This document shows positions 6,988 to 14,708 of a DNA stretch of 15,888 nt, piece by piece (the stretch's first letter is position 1; every line of letters begins with the position of its first letter). The position numbers and the translations under genes were made by a program. This stretch comes from JBKJUK01 sp046590705. GTDB lineage: Bacteria; Acidobacteriota; Thermoanaerobaculia; Gp7-AA8. Location of the stretch: contig JBKJUK010000136.1 of NCBI GenBank assembly GCA_046590705.1, positions 1 through 15,888 on the forward strand, read 5' to 3'. The notes beneath the pieces are model-generated. The model was given only the letters and a program-made list of their open reading frames with translations. It ran no database searches and had not been told where the DNA came from.

Positions 6988-7847
6988 GCGATCTTCTCGA
7001 CTTTGCATACGCGCTTGCCGAGACGGCTCAGTGCCAGTCCGAAGGCGTCCGCGAGTGTGGCCCGAGTGAGAACGCCTCGCATGTCCAGCCCGAGGTGAAT
7101 CATGGTCTGGGCGATCTGGGGCCGGATCCCGCTGATGATGCATTCCGCGCCCATGAGCTGTGCAGCGGCGATGGTTTTCAGCAGGTGCTGTGCAACCAGC
7201 GTGTCGACCGTGGGCACGCCTGTAATATCCAGGATCGCTATCTGTGATCCGGTGTCCACGATGGTCTGAAGAAGCGCTTCCATCACTGTCTGCGTCCGGG
7301 CGCTGTCCAGCGTTCCGATGATCGGCAGTGCCACGACTCCGTCCCAGAGTTTGACCACCGGGGTCGAAAGCTCGAGTACCTCACGCTGCTGCCGCTCGAT
7401 GATTCTGTTTCGCGTTTCCTGGTAAACCTCCGATGTGAAAAGTCCCAGCTGATCGAGAAGCTCGGTCGCACGCCACACTTCTTCTGCGAGCCGCTGCGGT
7501 GTGGACCCCTCCTGCCGGCCGATTGCCAGAAAGAGCGGGCGCTTGAACGAGAAAACGAAGAGGGCAACCTCGCGCGGCGTAAATCCCTGTTGTGCCCGCG
7601 TATCGGAAATTTGTTCGAGCATTTTTCTTACCGGCTGCCACTCCGGTGCTCTGAAATCGCTGGTGTCGCCTGAACCCGCCGCGGGAGCCAGGAGTTCGAT
7701 GAACTGGCGGCATTGCTCACGCAGTTCGGAGTCCCCAATCAGATCTGCTCGTCGAACCTCACTTGCCGCAAGCTCGGCAATCCATCCCGCGAGAATCTCG
7801 TCCTTGTGCTGATTTAAAACCAGGCCGAATTCATTCGTATCACTCAT
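6984..7847 (-). CDS. rsbR: RsbR-type stressosome sensor (RsbRD-like N-terminus + STAS)
   Basis: A 287-residue protein, first gene of the operon. Residues 1-150 form an all-helical N-terminal region of the RsbRD type (the H-K-D-E-I-L-A-G-W start is characteristic) rather than the globin-like RsbRA domain, so the signal sensed is unknown. The linker E-L-S-T-P-V-V-K-L-W-D-G leads to the STAS domain at about 160-280. T216 in T-V-D-T-L-V-A matches the RsbRA Thr171 phosphosite; T248 is a possible second site, but the alignment there is uncertain. A strong AAGGAG Shine-Dalgarno lies seven bases before the ATG. The stop overlaps the rsbS start. The operon promoter must lie in the 132-base gap shared with the divergent FAD oxidase gene; I see no clear -35/-10 pair on this strand. 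Confidence 0.94.
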   Translation of the reverse strand: MSDTNEFGLVLNQHKDEILAGWIAELAASEVRRADLIGDSELREQCRQFIELLAPAAGSGDTSDFRAPEWQPVRKMLEQISDTRAQQGFTPREVALFVFSFKRPLFLAIGRQEGSTPQRLAEEVWRATELLDQLGLFTSEVYQETRNRIIERQQREVLELSTPVVKLWDGVVALPIIGTLDSARTQTVMEALLQTIVDTGSQIAILDITGVPTVDTLVAQHLLKTIAAAQLMGAECIISGIRPQIAQTMIHLGLDMRGVLTRATLADAFGLALSRLGKRVCKVEKIA

Positions 7848-7966
7848 GCTTGTTCTCCTTGCGCTGTGATGCAGCAGACGTGGTCGCGACCCCAGCTCGC
7901 CGACGGAATGCTCTCACATTTCGGGCACCCCGAGTCATCTCTCCCTTGCAATTTTGGGGACAGTAG

Positions 7967-7972
7967 TAACAT
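7967..7972 (+). promoter_or_regulatory. Candidate -10 element for a leaderless mRNA
   Basis: TAACAT ends seven bases before the A of the ATG at 7980, and there is no Shine-Dalgarno between. TTGCAA at 7946-7951 could be a weak -35, although 15 bases is a short spacer. This spacing puts the transcription start at or next to the ATG, as in leaderless genes. Confidence 0.4.
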
Positions 7973-7979
7973 TGACGCC

Positions 7980-9455
7980 ATGCCGAACAGGCGCGACTTT
8001 CTCAAGGCCGCTGCGCTTGCTGCCCTCGGCAGTAGTTGCAGCACGTCCAGGCTCGTGCCGGCGCTTCCCTCGTTCAGGTATGCGAACGATATTCACTCGC
8101 AGTTGAATGCAACTCGTCTTCTGGACATTGTCCGTGTCGATTCCGCGAGAGAACTCTCCAGACTCGTGACACGAGCAGGCCGGGAAGGCACGAAGATCTC
8201 CCTCGCTGGTTCCCGTCATGCCATGGGCGGGCAGCAGTTCGGTCGTGACACGCTCAATCTCGACCTGCGAGGGCTGCGGAAGATCGGACCGTTGAATCGC
8301 GAAAAGGGGCTGATCGAGGTCGGCGCCGGTGTCGAATGGCCCGAGCTCATTGCTCACCTCGTGGAAACACAAAGAGGCCTGGACGGCCAGTGGGGAATCG
8401 CGCAGAAGCAGACCGGTGCTGACAGGCTCACCATCGGCGGCGCAGTGTCGGCGAACGTGCATGGCCGAGGACTGGTCATGAAGCCATTCGTGCAGGACAT
8501 CGAGTCGTTCCGAATCATGGTGGCATCCGGCGAGATGCTTCGCTGCAGCCGTACGGAAAATGCAGAACTGTTTTCACTGGCGGTGGGAGGCTATGGCCTC
8601 TTCGGCGTTCTTCTCAGTGTCGAGCTTCGACTGATCCCGAGAGTACGGATTGAGCGGGTGGTCGAGTTGCGAAACATCCGCGGGCTTATGTCCTCCATGG
8701 ATCAGCGCATCAGGGACGGTTACCTCTTCGGTGATTTTCAATTCTCGATCGACGAGAGGGCAGATGGATTCATGCGGGATGGCGTCTTCTCCTGCTACCG
8801 TCCGGTCGAAAGCGCGATCCCTGACAATCCGAAGCAGCAGGAACTTTCCAATGAGGGCTGGTCGCAGCTCATGCAGCTGGCGCATTCGGACAAGAAAAAG
8901 GTCTTCGAGCTTTATACCGGCTACTACATGAGCACCAATGGGCAGCTTTACTGGTCCGACACGCATCAGTTGAGTGTCTACCTCAACGACTATCACCTGG
9001 CGCTCGACCGCAATCCGGGATCTCGCGGTAGTGAAATCATCACCGAGATCTACGTGCCGCGTGAAGAACTCGAGAGCTTCATGGAAGAAGCGCGAGCCGA
9101 CTTCCTTGCGCACTCGACGAATCTTTTCTACGGCACAGTGCGGCTGATCGAGAAAGAAGAGGATACGTTTCTGGCCTGGGCCCGGCAGTCTTACGCCTGT
9201 GTCATCTTCAACCTGCACACCGCGCACACTCCAGACGCTCTCGAGAAGACTGCTGACACCTTTCGCCGCCTCATCGATATGGCCATCCGTCGCGACGGCA
9301 GCTACTACCTGACCTACCACCGGTATGCGCGCCGCGAGCAGGTGCTGGCCTGTTATCCGAAGTTCGCGGACTTTCTTCGCGCCAAGAAACGACTCGATCC
9401 GACGGAACTGTTCGAGAGCGACTGGTATCGGCACTACCGGGCCATGTTCGCCTGA
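7980..9455 (+). CDS. Tat-exported FAD-binding oxidase (VAO/PCMH family)
   Basis: 491 residues. The N-terminus has the twin-arginine motif N-R-R-D-F-L-K followed by an Ala/Leu hydrophobic stretch, indicating folded export to the periplasm. A cysteine at residue 20 is preceded by G-S-S, a poor lipobox. The FAD-binding PCMH domain spans about residues 45-220: S-L-A-G-S-R-H-A-M-G-G-Q (74-85), whose H80 occupies the position used for covalent flavin attachment in some relatives, and T-I-G-G-A-V-S-A-N-V-H-G-R-G (151-164). The rest is the substrate domain. The family oxidises alcohols, sugars or lactones; the substrate is not readable here. The frame is open from 7866, but the Tat motif fixes the start at 7980. 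It is followed after two bases by a methyltransferase gene. Confidence 0.9.
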   Translation: MPNRRDFLKAAALAALGSSCSTSRLVPALPSFRYANDIHSQLNATRLLDIVRVDSARELSRLVTRAGREGTKISLAGSRHAMGGQQFGRDTLNLDLRGLRKIGPLNREKGLIEVGAGVEWPELIAHLVETQRGLDGQWGIAQKQTGADRLTIGGAVSANVHGRGLVMKPFVQDIESFRIMVASGEMLRCSRTENAELFSLAVGGYGLFGVLLSVELRLIPRVRIERVVELRNIRGLMSSMDQRIRDGYLFGDFQFSIDERADGFMRDGVFSCYRPVESAIPDNPKQQELSNEGWSQLMQLAHSDKKKVFELYTGYYMSTNGQLYWSDTHQLSVYLNDYHLALDRNPGSRGSEIITEIYVPREELESFMEEARADFLAHSTNLFYGTVRLIEKEEDTFLAWARQSYACVIFNLHTAHTPDALEKTADTFRRLIDMAIRRDGSYYLTYHRYARREQVLACYPKFADFLRAKKRLDPTELFESDWYRHYRAMFA

Positions 9456-9457
9456 TC

Positions 9458-10375
9458 ATGATTGACTCGAAGGCGAGCGGCACGGCCATCCTGATCTCCC
9501 GGGCCACCCTTTTCTGGTCCAGGGATCCGCAGTTCGAGTATCTCGTACCGCCGGAGGCGGCCTCGCTGAGTGCGCAGTTTCTGAAAGAATCCGGCGTGAA
9601 CCTTTCACGATTCATGCTTCTTCTCGAGTCACGTTTCACGCGATTCCTGGTCCGGAGTTTCGAACGGCTGATGCTCCCTGGAATCAGCATTCACTTCATG
9701 TTGAGGAAGCGATTCATCGAGGATCATGTTCGCATCGCAATAACGCAGGGTGCAGGGCAGGTGGTCGTGCTTGGTGCGGGTTTCGATACACTCGCAGCGC
9801 GTTTGCACCGCGAGTACGAGGATGTGCTCTTCGTCGAGATCGATCATCCCGCGACGCAGAGAGTAAAAGTGGCGGTGCTCAGCTCTGCCGCGGGGAAAAA
9901 TCTGCGCTTCGTGCCCGCGGATCTCTCCTCAGAAACGTTCGCCTCGGTGCTAGCGAGAGAGACCGCCCTGAGAAGCGACGTGGCCACAGTTGTTGTCGCT
10001 GAAGGACTGCTCATGTACCTGCAGGAATCGATGGTCATGCGCCTTTTCGACGACGTGCGCAGCGGTTTACCGTCCGAGGAAAGCACCTTCGTGTTCACGT
10101 TCATGGAGAGGGACGGAGCGGTCGTGCACTTCACTCGTCGGCGCAGGCTCATGCATATTCTGCTTCAACTCGTGGGCGAACCTTTTCGGTGGGGAGTTAG
10201 CGAACCGGAGGGGTTGGTCGAATGGTTGCGAACCCGTGGTTTCGCTGCACTCGAGGTCGTTGGACCGCAGGAACTGCGCGAGAGATACGTTTCCGGGGAA
10301 CAGGACCTGCTCCTGCTGCCTCCTGACGGCGACACTCTTTGCGTGGCGTCCGCTGCGAGCGTCGGTGGATTTTGA
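9458..10375 (+). CDS. LCM-family class I SAM-dependent methyltransferase
   Basis: 305 residues. SAM motif I is V-V-V-L-G-A-G-F-D-T (102-111), followed by the acidic V-E-I-D-H-P (126-131) and the V-V-A-E-G-L-L-M-Y-L motif (about 179-188), all typical of the leucine carboxyl methyltransferase/Ppm1-like family that methylates carboxyl or hydroxyl groups of diverse substrates. Upstream R-K-R-F-I-E-D (83-89) matches the conserved Arg/Asp helix of this family. The ATG at 9458 lies two bases past the FAD oxidase stop, and the stop overlaps the next gene's TTG start, so the three genes are probably one operon. The substrate is unknown; the oxidase partner hints at a shared modification pathway (inference). 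Confidence 0.9.
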   Translation: MIDSKASGTAILISRATLFWSRDPQFEYLVPPEAASLSAQFLKESGVNLSRFMLLLESRFTRFLVRSFERLMLPGISIHFMLRKRFIEDHVRIAITQGAGQVVVLGAGFDTLAARLHREYEDVLFVEIDHPATQRVKVAVLSSAAGKNLRFVPADLSSETFASVLARETALRSDVATVVVAEGLLMYLQESMVMRLFDDVRSGLPSEESTFVFTFMERDGAVVHFTRRRRLMHILLQLVGEPFRWGVSEPEGLVEWLRTRGFAALEVVGPQELRERYVSGEQDLLLLPPDGDTLCVASAASVGGF

Positions 10376-11043
10376 AAGTCCTCGAGCCCTCCACGACGCT
10401 GACTGATTTGATCCTGGGTCTGTTCTCCATCTTTCTGGCGCTTCGACTTTTCAGAGGGAACCAGCAGCGATCACGTGGACGGTGGGCAGCCGCTATCGCT
10501 CTGAGTGGACTGGCAGCACTACTGGGCGCGGCCTCGCACGGATTCGGGGATCAGATCGACCTGTCGCTGCAGCGAGTCATCTGGAAGGGCACCACGCTCT
10601 CCGTTGGTTTGGCCAGCTACCTCCTGTTCATGGGAGCCCTGGCCTGCAGCGTAATGTCAGAGAAATCGCGCAGGGTTGCGCTGGCCGTAGCCCTTGGCGG
10701 ACTTGTTCTTTACGGCGTCTGGATGCTGTTTCATGATCAATTCATCTTCGTCATTGCCGGCTACGCAACGGCCATGCTGGCGATTGTCATTCTGCAACTT
10801 CGCGATCTGAAGAGTGAAAGGCTGCGAGCGCACTTTATCCTGTCAGGGATCGCCTTGTCGTTCGGAGGGGCGGCCGTGCAAGCCTCCGGATTCTCGCTGC
10901 ATCAGCACATGAATCAGAACGACATTTATCATCTGATCCAGTTGGTGGCGACGTACTCTCTCTATCGGGGCGGCCTGTTGATGATAGATAGGGACGATTC
11001 ATCGTCGTCTTCGGTTCGCGTGTCATCGCGAGCGGGGGCCTGA
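10372..11043 (+). CDS. Predicted seven-transmembrane protein of unknown function
   Basis: 223 residues if translation begins at the TTG at 10372, which overlaps the preceding stop (TTGA) and has GGTGG just upstream; a TTG at 10339 is a weaker choice. Seven hydrophobic segments are visible at about 11-27, 38-57, 74-93, 101-120, 123-142, 153-174 and 185-204. Polar residues sit in or near the membrane: S55-H56-G in segment 2, H177 and H179 before segment 7, and N183-D-I-Y-H187 at its start. A Ser/His motif in helix 2 with histidines near helix 7 recalls 7-TM hydrolases of the CREST superfamily, but I cannot match the full motif set and do not assign it. A Ser-rich hydrophilic tail ends the protein. 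Confidence 0.78.
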   Translation: MKVLEPSTTLTDLILGLFSIFLALRLFRGNQQRSRGRWAAAIALSGLAALLGAASHGFGDQIDLSLQRVIWKGTTLSVGLASYLLFMGALACSVMSEKSRRVALAVALGGLVLYGVWMLFHDQFIFVIAGYATAMLAIVILQLRDLKSERLRAHFILSGIALSFGGAAVQASGFSLHQHMNQNDIYHLIQLVATYSLYRGGLLMIDRDDSSSSSVRVSSRAGA

Positions 11044-11345
11044 GTGCGGGAGGGGCGAGTGATCTCCATCCACACGAACGATGTCGGCTGTGACCTTCGT
11101 CCGCGCTGAACAGTGCCTCCGCTGCAATCCGAGGATCTGGTGGCCTTCCGTCGTACAGGGCCAGAGGCCCGGCATCGCTTAGCCCAGGGCCGTGAGGCCT
11201 GGGAGCACGAAGACACCTCGAATCTTTCTGAGTCCCGAAGGGGCGGCATCGAGGTTTCTTTGGTGCGGCGAAGGACTTCAAAGGGTGCGCGTTACGTTGC
11301 AGCACGAGTATGCACACAGGAGCACAGGAGCTTAGGCAAACCACC
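11044..11345. repeat. Gene-free stretch rich in short palindromes
   Basis: No convincing gene in 302 bases. GGGCC-AGA-GGCCC at 11158-11170 is a 5-bp hairpin. CCCAGGGCC...GGCCTGGG at 11183-11203 is an 8-bp hairpin with one bulged G. CCTCGA (11216-11221) pairs with TCGAGG (11249-11254) around GTCCCGAAGGGGCGG. From memory, motifs of this style (TTAGCCCAGGGC, GTCCCGAAGGGACGG) recur between genes in Acidobacteria and Planctomycetes as REP-like elements, so I read this as one element. The last 85 bases, up to the stop of the ICMT gene, hold nothing I recognise. Confidence 0.6.
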
Positions 11346-11822
11346 CTAAACCCATCGTCGTACCCGACCCTTGAAGGCGAGGTATTCAGCGCCGAATCGG
11401 CGTTCGAGATACCGCTCTTCGCGCTGAATGACGTACCGATCGATGATGAGGACCGGGAGCACCAGGAACAGCAGCGGCCAGAGGTGGTTCAGCATCAAGG
11501 AAATACCTGCGTAGATGATGGTAAGAGAAAGGTACATCGGGTTACGGCTGACACGGTAGGCGCCTTTCACTACGAGAAATGAAGAAGGTGCCGCAGGCAG
11601 GATGCTGGTGCGAGCCCGAAGAAAGTGAAGAGCCGAGACGATCATCAAGAGCGTACCGGCCCACAGAATCAGCTGACCCTTGAGGCTGAGGAACTGCCAG
11701 TCTGAAATGAGGCGAGGGAAGTATGCGTGAAGAAGTTCGCCCGCGGCAAAGGCCAAGACGAAAATGAGCGGGGGAGGGAACCAGACTCCTGCTGAGTCAG
11801 GGCGTTCGGGTTTCTCGGACAT
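11346..11822 (-). CDS. Isoprenylcysteine carboxyl methyltransferase (ICMT/PEMT) family membrane protein
   Basis: 158 residues with about four transmembrane segments (roughly 17-34, 50-68, 98-113 and 114-132). The family signature is clear: G-A-Y-R-V-S-R-N-P-M-Y-L (87-98), where the R-N-P-x-Y motif helps bind SAM, and the C-terminal E-E-R-Y-L-E-R-R-F-G-A-E-Y with K-G-R-V-R-R-W. Bacterial members are SAM-dependent O- or N-methyltransferases acting on lipophilic substrates at the membrane; the actual substrate is unknown. The ATG at 11822 gives the family length; the Shine-Dalgarno is weak. It is divergent from the TonB receptor gene. Confidence 0.88.
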   Translation of the reverse strand: MSEKPERPDSAGVWFPPPLIFVLAFAAGELLHAYFPRLISDWQFLSLKGQLILWAGTLLMIVSALHFLRARTSILPAAPSSFLVVKGAYRVSRNPMYLSLTIIYAGISLMLNHLWPLLFLVLPVLIIDRYVIQREERYLERRFGAEYLAFKGRVRRWV

Positions 11823-11914
11823 GACCCGCGATTATGCATCGTCTCCGCTTGGATCTGTTCGCAGGCGAGGCCCTGCGGGTCTGAGCAGTTCAAGTTTCTT
11901 TTAAGAACTTTTCG

Positions 11915-11920
11915 TATCAT
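11915..11920 (+). promoter_or_regulatory. Candidate -10 element of the TonB receptor gene (leaderless)
   Basis: TATCAT ends six bases before the ATG at 11927, and no Shine-Dalgarno lies between, which fits a leaderless mRNA. An imperfect palindrome (AAGTTTCTT at 11892-11900 and AAGAACTT at 11903-11910) overlaps the -35 region and could be an operator. It does not look like a Fur box. Confidence 0.4.
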
Positions 11921-11926
11921 CTGAGC

Positions 11927-13045
11927 ATGATTCATTCAACTCCCCGGCTTCGCTCACTCGGACTTCTGGCCTTCATTCTCTTAAGTCTCTGCCCCGAGCA
12001 TCTAGCGGCGTTCAGCGGGCGTGTGCGGCTTGCCTCCGGGATCTCCGCTCCGAACGTACGAGTAGCGGTTGTGGGACGATCATCTTCGGTGCGGGCCGAC
12101 CAGCAGGGCCGCTTCGAGATCAAGCCGGACCCTGCAGTTCCCTTCCTGCTGATCATCACTGGAGCTGACGGTGAAATTTTCACGCCGGTAACCATCGACG
12201 CACTTCCTCCGGTCGGTACGATTCTGGACGTCGTTCCTGCGCCTTCGTTCACTGAGAGCATCTCGGTCGTGAGCGGCGTTGCTCCGAACCTTTCCACAAC
12301 CGCAGCAGCCGCACTGACCGTGATCACCGCCGAAGACGTCGAGCAGAGGCGGGCCGAACATCTCGTGGACGCACTCGAAGGAATCGCAGGAGTGAGCCGC
12401 ACCGAAGAAGGTCCCTCAGGGGTTCCGGTGATACGCGGTATGTCGAGAGGGAGAACGCTGATTCTCATCGACGGCAGTCGAGTCGCGACCGAGCGGCGAG
12501 CCGGAGCCTCGGCCACCTTCCTCGATCCTTTCACGCTCGGGTCGGTGGAAATCTCGAGAGGTCCAGGCTCCGTGGCCTACGGTTCCGACGCTCTCGGAGG
12601 CGTGATTCTGGCTCAGCCTCGCGAACCGAATCCGAAAGTCAGCGAAGCGCGTTTCAACCTGGGCGCCAGTTTCGGTGGCGGCGGGATCTCGCCGCAGGCG
12701 TCGAGTACTCCCTACCGATCAAATCGGGCGCGTTGCTCGGCCAGTTGCACGGAAGGAAAGCGGACGACTCGGAGACCGGAGGTGGTGACCGCATCCGCAA
12801 CTCTTCTTACAGCGATGGTGGTGCGGCTTTGCGTTACTTCAATGCCACCCGGGCAGGCATCCTCCGTATCGGTCTCGCCGCGGATGAAGGGAAGGACATC
12901 GGAAAGCCCGACAATGATTCAGCAAAGAGCCGGGCCTTCTATCCACTCGAGCGTTCGAGTCGCTTCGATCTTTCCCTGGAGACTTCTCCCGGGCGTCTAT
13001 TCGATAACCTGTCGCTCAAAGTGTTTGCCGGTCAATACCGACTGA
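11927..13045 (+). CDS. TonB-dependent receptor, N-terminal half of a frameshifted gene
   Basis: Reliable reading ends at about residue 253 (12685); codons from there to the stop at 13045 are out of frame and meaningless. Residues 1-28 form a signal peptide. Residues about 29-105 are a carboxypeptidase-regulatory-like beta domain, common in Bacteroidota- and Acidobacteria-type receptors. The TonB-box-like stretch E-S-I-S-V-V-S-G (110-117) precedes the plug domain (about 118-232), with V-I-R-G, I-D-G-S-R and S-V-E-I-S-R-G-P-G-S-V-A-Y-G-S (206-220). Such proteins import siderophores, cobalamin or glycans across the outer membrane, driven by TonB; the ligand is unknown. The remaining barrel continues in the +1-shifted frame downstream. 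Confidence 0.85.
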   Translation: MIHSTPRLRSLGLLAFILLSLCPEHLAAFSGRVRLASGISAPNVRVAVVGRSSSVRADQQGRFEIKPDPAVPFLLIITGADGEIFTPVTIDALPPVGTILDVVPAPSFTESISVVSGVAPNLSTTAAAALTVITAEDVEQRRAEHLVDALEGIAGVSRTEEGPSGVPVIRGMSRGRTLILIDGSRVATERRAGASATFLDPFTLGSVEISRGPGSVAYGSDALGGVILAQPREPNPKVSEARFNLGASFGGGGISPQASSTPYRSNRARCSASCTEGKRTTRRPEVVTASATLLTAMVVRLCVTSMPPGQASSVSVSPRMKGRTSESPTMIQQRAGPSIHSSVRVASIFPWRLLPGVYSITCRSKCLPVNTD

Positions 13046-14133
13046 TTCTTCATCGCGAGCGTTTTCTGCGTAGTCCGTCCGTCGATACCCGGGTCGATTC
13101 GAGCGATGTCGATTCGAACGACGCCTCGTTCAGAGTAGTAGGAACGAAAGTGCTGGGAAGGTCGCGGTTCCAGGCGGGTTCGGAACTCACTTCCCGATTC
13201 AATCTTCGAGCGATAACCGGAGTTCGAGACCTCGACAGCAGCGGAGCGATCATCTCGGACAGAGTCGTTCTCACCATCGACTCCGCATCGAGACTCGATA
13301 GCGGCACATTCGTTACTGCAGACTTTCAGCTGGCTCGACTGGTTCTTCTTTCCGGTGGCCTTCGCTGGAACCTGATCACCACCGAGAATCGAGGCGGCTT
13401 CTTCGGAGACCGTTCGACGGAAAGAAGCGCGCTTGCTGGACAGGCCGCAGTCACGTTTGGCCAGGGTGATGGCTTCACTTCCGTACTGCAGATTGCACGC
13501 GGCTTCCGCGATCCCACGCTTTCCGATCGGTACTTCAGGGGACCGTCAGGCCGAGGATTCATCACCGGGAATCCGGAACTCAGTCCGGAGAAATCGCTGC
13601 AGTTCGACGGATCGCTTCGATGGAATCGCGGAAGACATTCAGCCGCATTCAACGTTTATAGCTATGAGATCGACGGCCTGATTGAGCGATATCGCCAGGG
13701 CACTGATTTCTTCTTCCGAAACCGGGGGGACGCCACCATCGAGGGTCTGGAGTTGGAAGGTTCGACGCTTCTTAGTCCTCACTTATCAATGCAGGTTGCG
13801 CTGTCGGCCGGCCGAGGGGAAGCTGATGGTTCGGCAGTCGACGACATCGCCCCGGCCGGCGGATACCTGACATTACGCTGGAGTGTGGAAAAGGGCTACG
13901 TATTCGGTAGAGCAGGAGCGTTCCTGCGCGACGACGAGCCGGGGCCGACTGAAGCTGAGCGCGCCGGATACTTCGTCGCTGATGTGGGGGGAGGACTTCA
14001 TCTGACGGAGAAACTGGAGGTGCGTTTACTCGTCAACAATATCCTCGACCGAGACTACTTCGAGTCAGCGAGCGAGCTTGCGGTCCCGGCGACCGGACGT
14101 AGCGTTTCGGCAGGCCTTTCCGGAAAGTTCTGA
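12686..14133 (+). CDS. TonB-dependent receptor, beta-barrel half of the frameshifted gene
   Basis: About 482 codons in a different frame continue the receptor: D-L-A-A-G-V-E-Y-S-L-P-I begins right after the Gly run, with normal outer-membrane strand alternation to the end. Barrel landmarks include R-G-F-R-D-P-T-L-S-D-R-Y-F-R-G, G-N-P-E-L-S-P-E-K-S, N-N-I-L-D-R-D-Y and a final phenylalanine, the usual BAM signal. The joined product would be about 735 residues, normal for the family. There is no Shine-Dalgarno for independent translation; the first possible start in this frame is a TTG at 12733. The intact barrel coding suggests a recent mutation or a sequence error rather than an old pseudogene. 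It ends inside an intrinsic terminator. Confidence 0.85.
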
Positions 14134-14187
14134 AACCGTCTGGCGCGGGCGGTGCTTGACCTGCGCCAGACGGTTTCATTTTTTATT
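14132..14187 (+). terminator. Strong intrinsic terminator after the TonB receptor
   Basis: A perfect 15-bp stem (14132-14146 pairs with 14163-14177) with a 16-base loop is followed on the plus strand by ATTTTTTATT. The stem starts within the receptor's stop codon, and the T-tract contains the stop codon of the convergent minus-strand gene. The minus side lacks a U-tract, so it terminates efficiently only on the plus strand. Confidence 0.9.
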
Positions 14188-14683
14188 CGTTCGACGAGGA
14201 CGACTCTTTGTCTTTGTTGAGCGTGCCGAACAGCAGGCCTGCACCTACGGTGATCACTGCCAGCCCGGCCAGCAGTTTTCCCGGGTTGTCCTTCGCAAAG
14301 TCCCGGGCTTTTCCGCTCGAGGCCTTCATGTACTCGCGCGCGGTGCTCAGATATTCATCGACGTCGACCTTGCTCAGTGTCTCTTTCACTTTCCCGAGCA
14401 TCTCCGAGTTCACCCCGAGGCTGCCCAGCAGACCATCGAGAGCTGTACCGGGATCGCCGAACTGAGCTGGTTTTCCCCCCATGAGTGGAGTCCCGCAGGA
14501 GTCGCATTTCTCACTGTGCGAATGTGAGGTCAGCACTTCAGCAGTACTTCCGCCCATCAGGGGAGTGGATGTGGATTTTGTAGCTTCCGTTCCTGTGCTG
14601 AATGACGCTGGTGAGGACGACTGGATTTCCGAGTCTTCGCCGGTGCTGCTTCCGCTTCCGAAATTCGAGCGATTTTCATTCAT
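14183..14683 (-). CDS. Tail-anchored low-complexity protein with Cys pair and repeated TPLMGG
   Basis: 166 residues. The first 55 are Ser/Thr/Gly-rich and probably disordered. T-P-L-M-G-G occurs twice (40-45 and 65-70), the second directly after C-D-S-C (60-63). Residues about 90-132 form an amphipathic helix, and 138-153 are a single transmembrane segment preceded by D-N-P-G-K. The C-terminal part resembles the DUF883/YqjD-ElaB type, in which a similar helix and N-P-G-plus-membrane anchor bind ribosomes to the membrane; this resemblance is by eye only. A strong AAAGGAG Shine-Dalgarno precedes the ATG at 14683. It lies 25 bases downstream of the ACT-domain gene and is probably co-transcribed with it. 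Confidence 0.82.
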   Translation of the reverse strand: MNENRSNFGSGSSTGEDSEIQSSSPASFSTGTEATKSTSTPLMGGSTAEVLTSHSHSEKCDSCGTPLMGGKPAQFGDPGTALDGLLGSLGVNSEMLGKVKETLSKVDVDEYLSTAREYMKASSGKARDFAKDNPGKLLAGLAVITVGAGLLFGTLNKDKESSSSNE

Positions 14684-14708
14684 CTGAATTCTCCTTTCTC
14701 GAGAAGAT

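Noticed and set aside
8574..9434. 286-codon minus-strand open frame
   Set aside because: It lies antisense to the FAD oxidase, has no recognisable motif or ribosome binding site, and is explained by GC-rich codon bias.
11892..11910. Fur box upstream of the TonB receptor
   Set aside because: The palindrome AAGTTTCTT/AAGAACTT does not match the GATAATGATAATCATTATC pattern, so no iron regulation is claimed.
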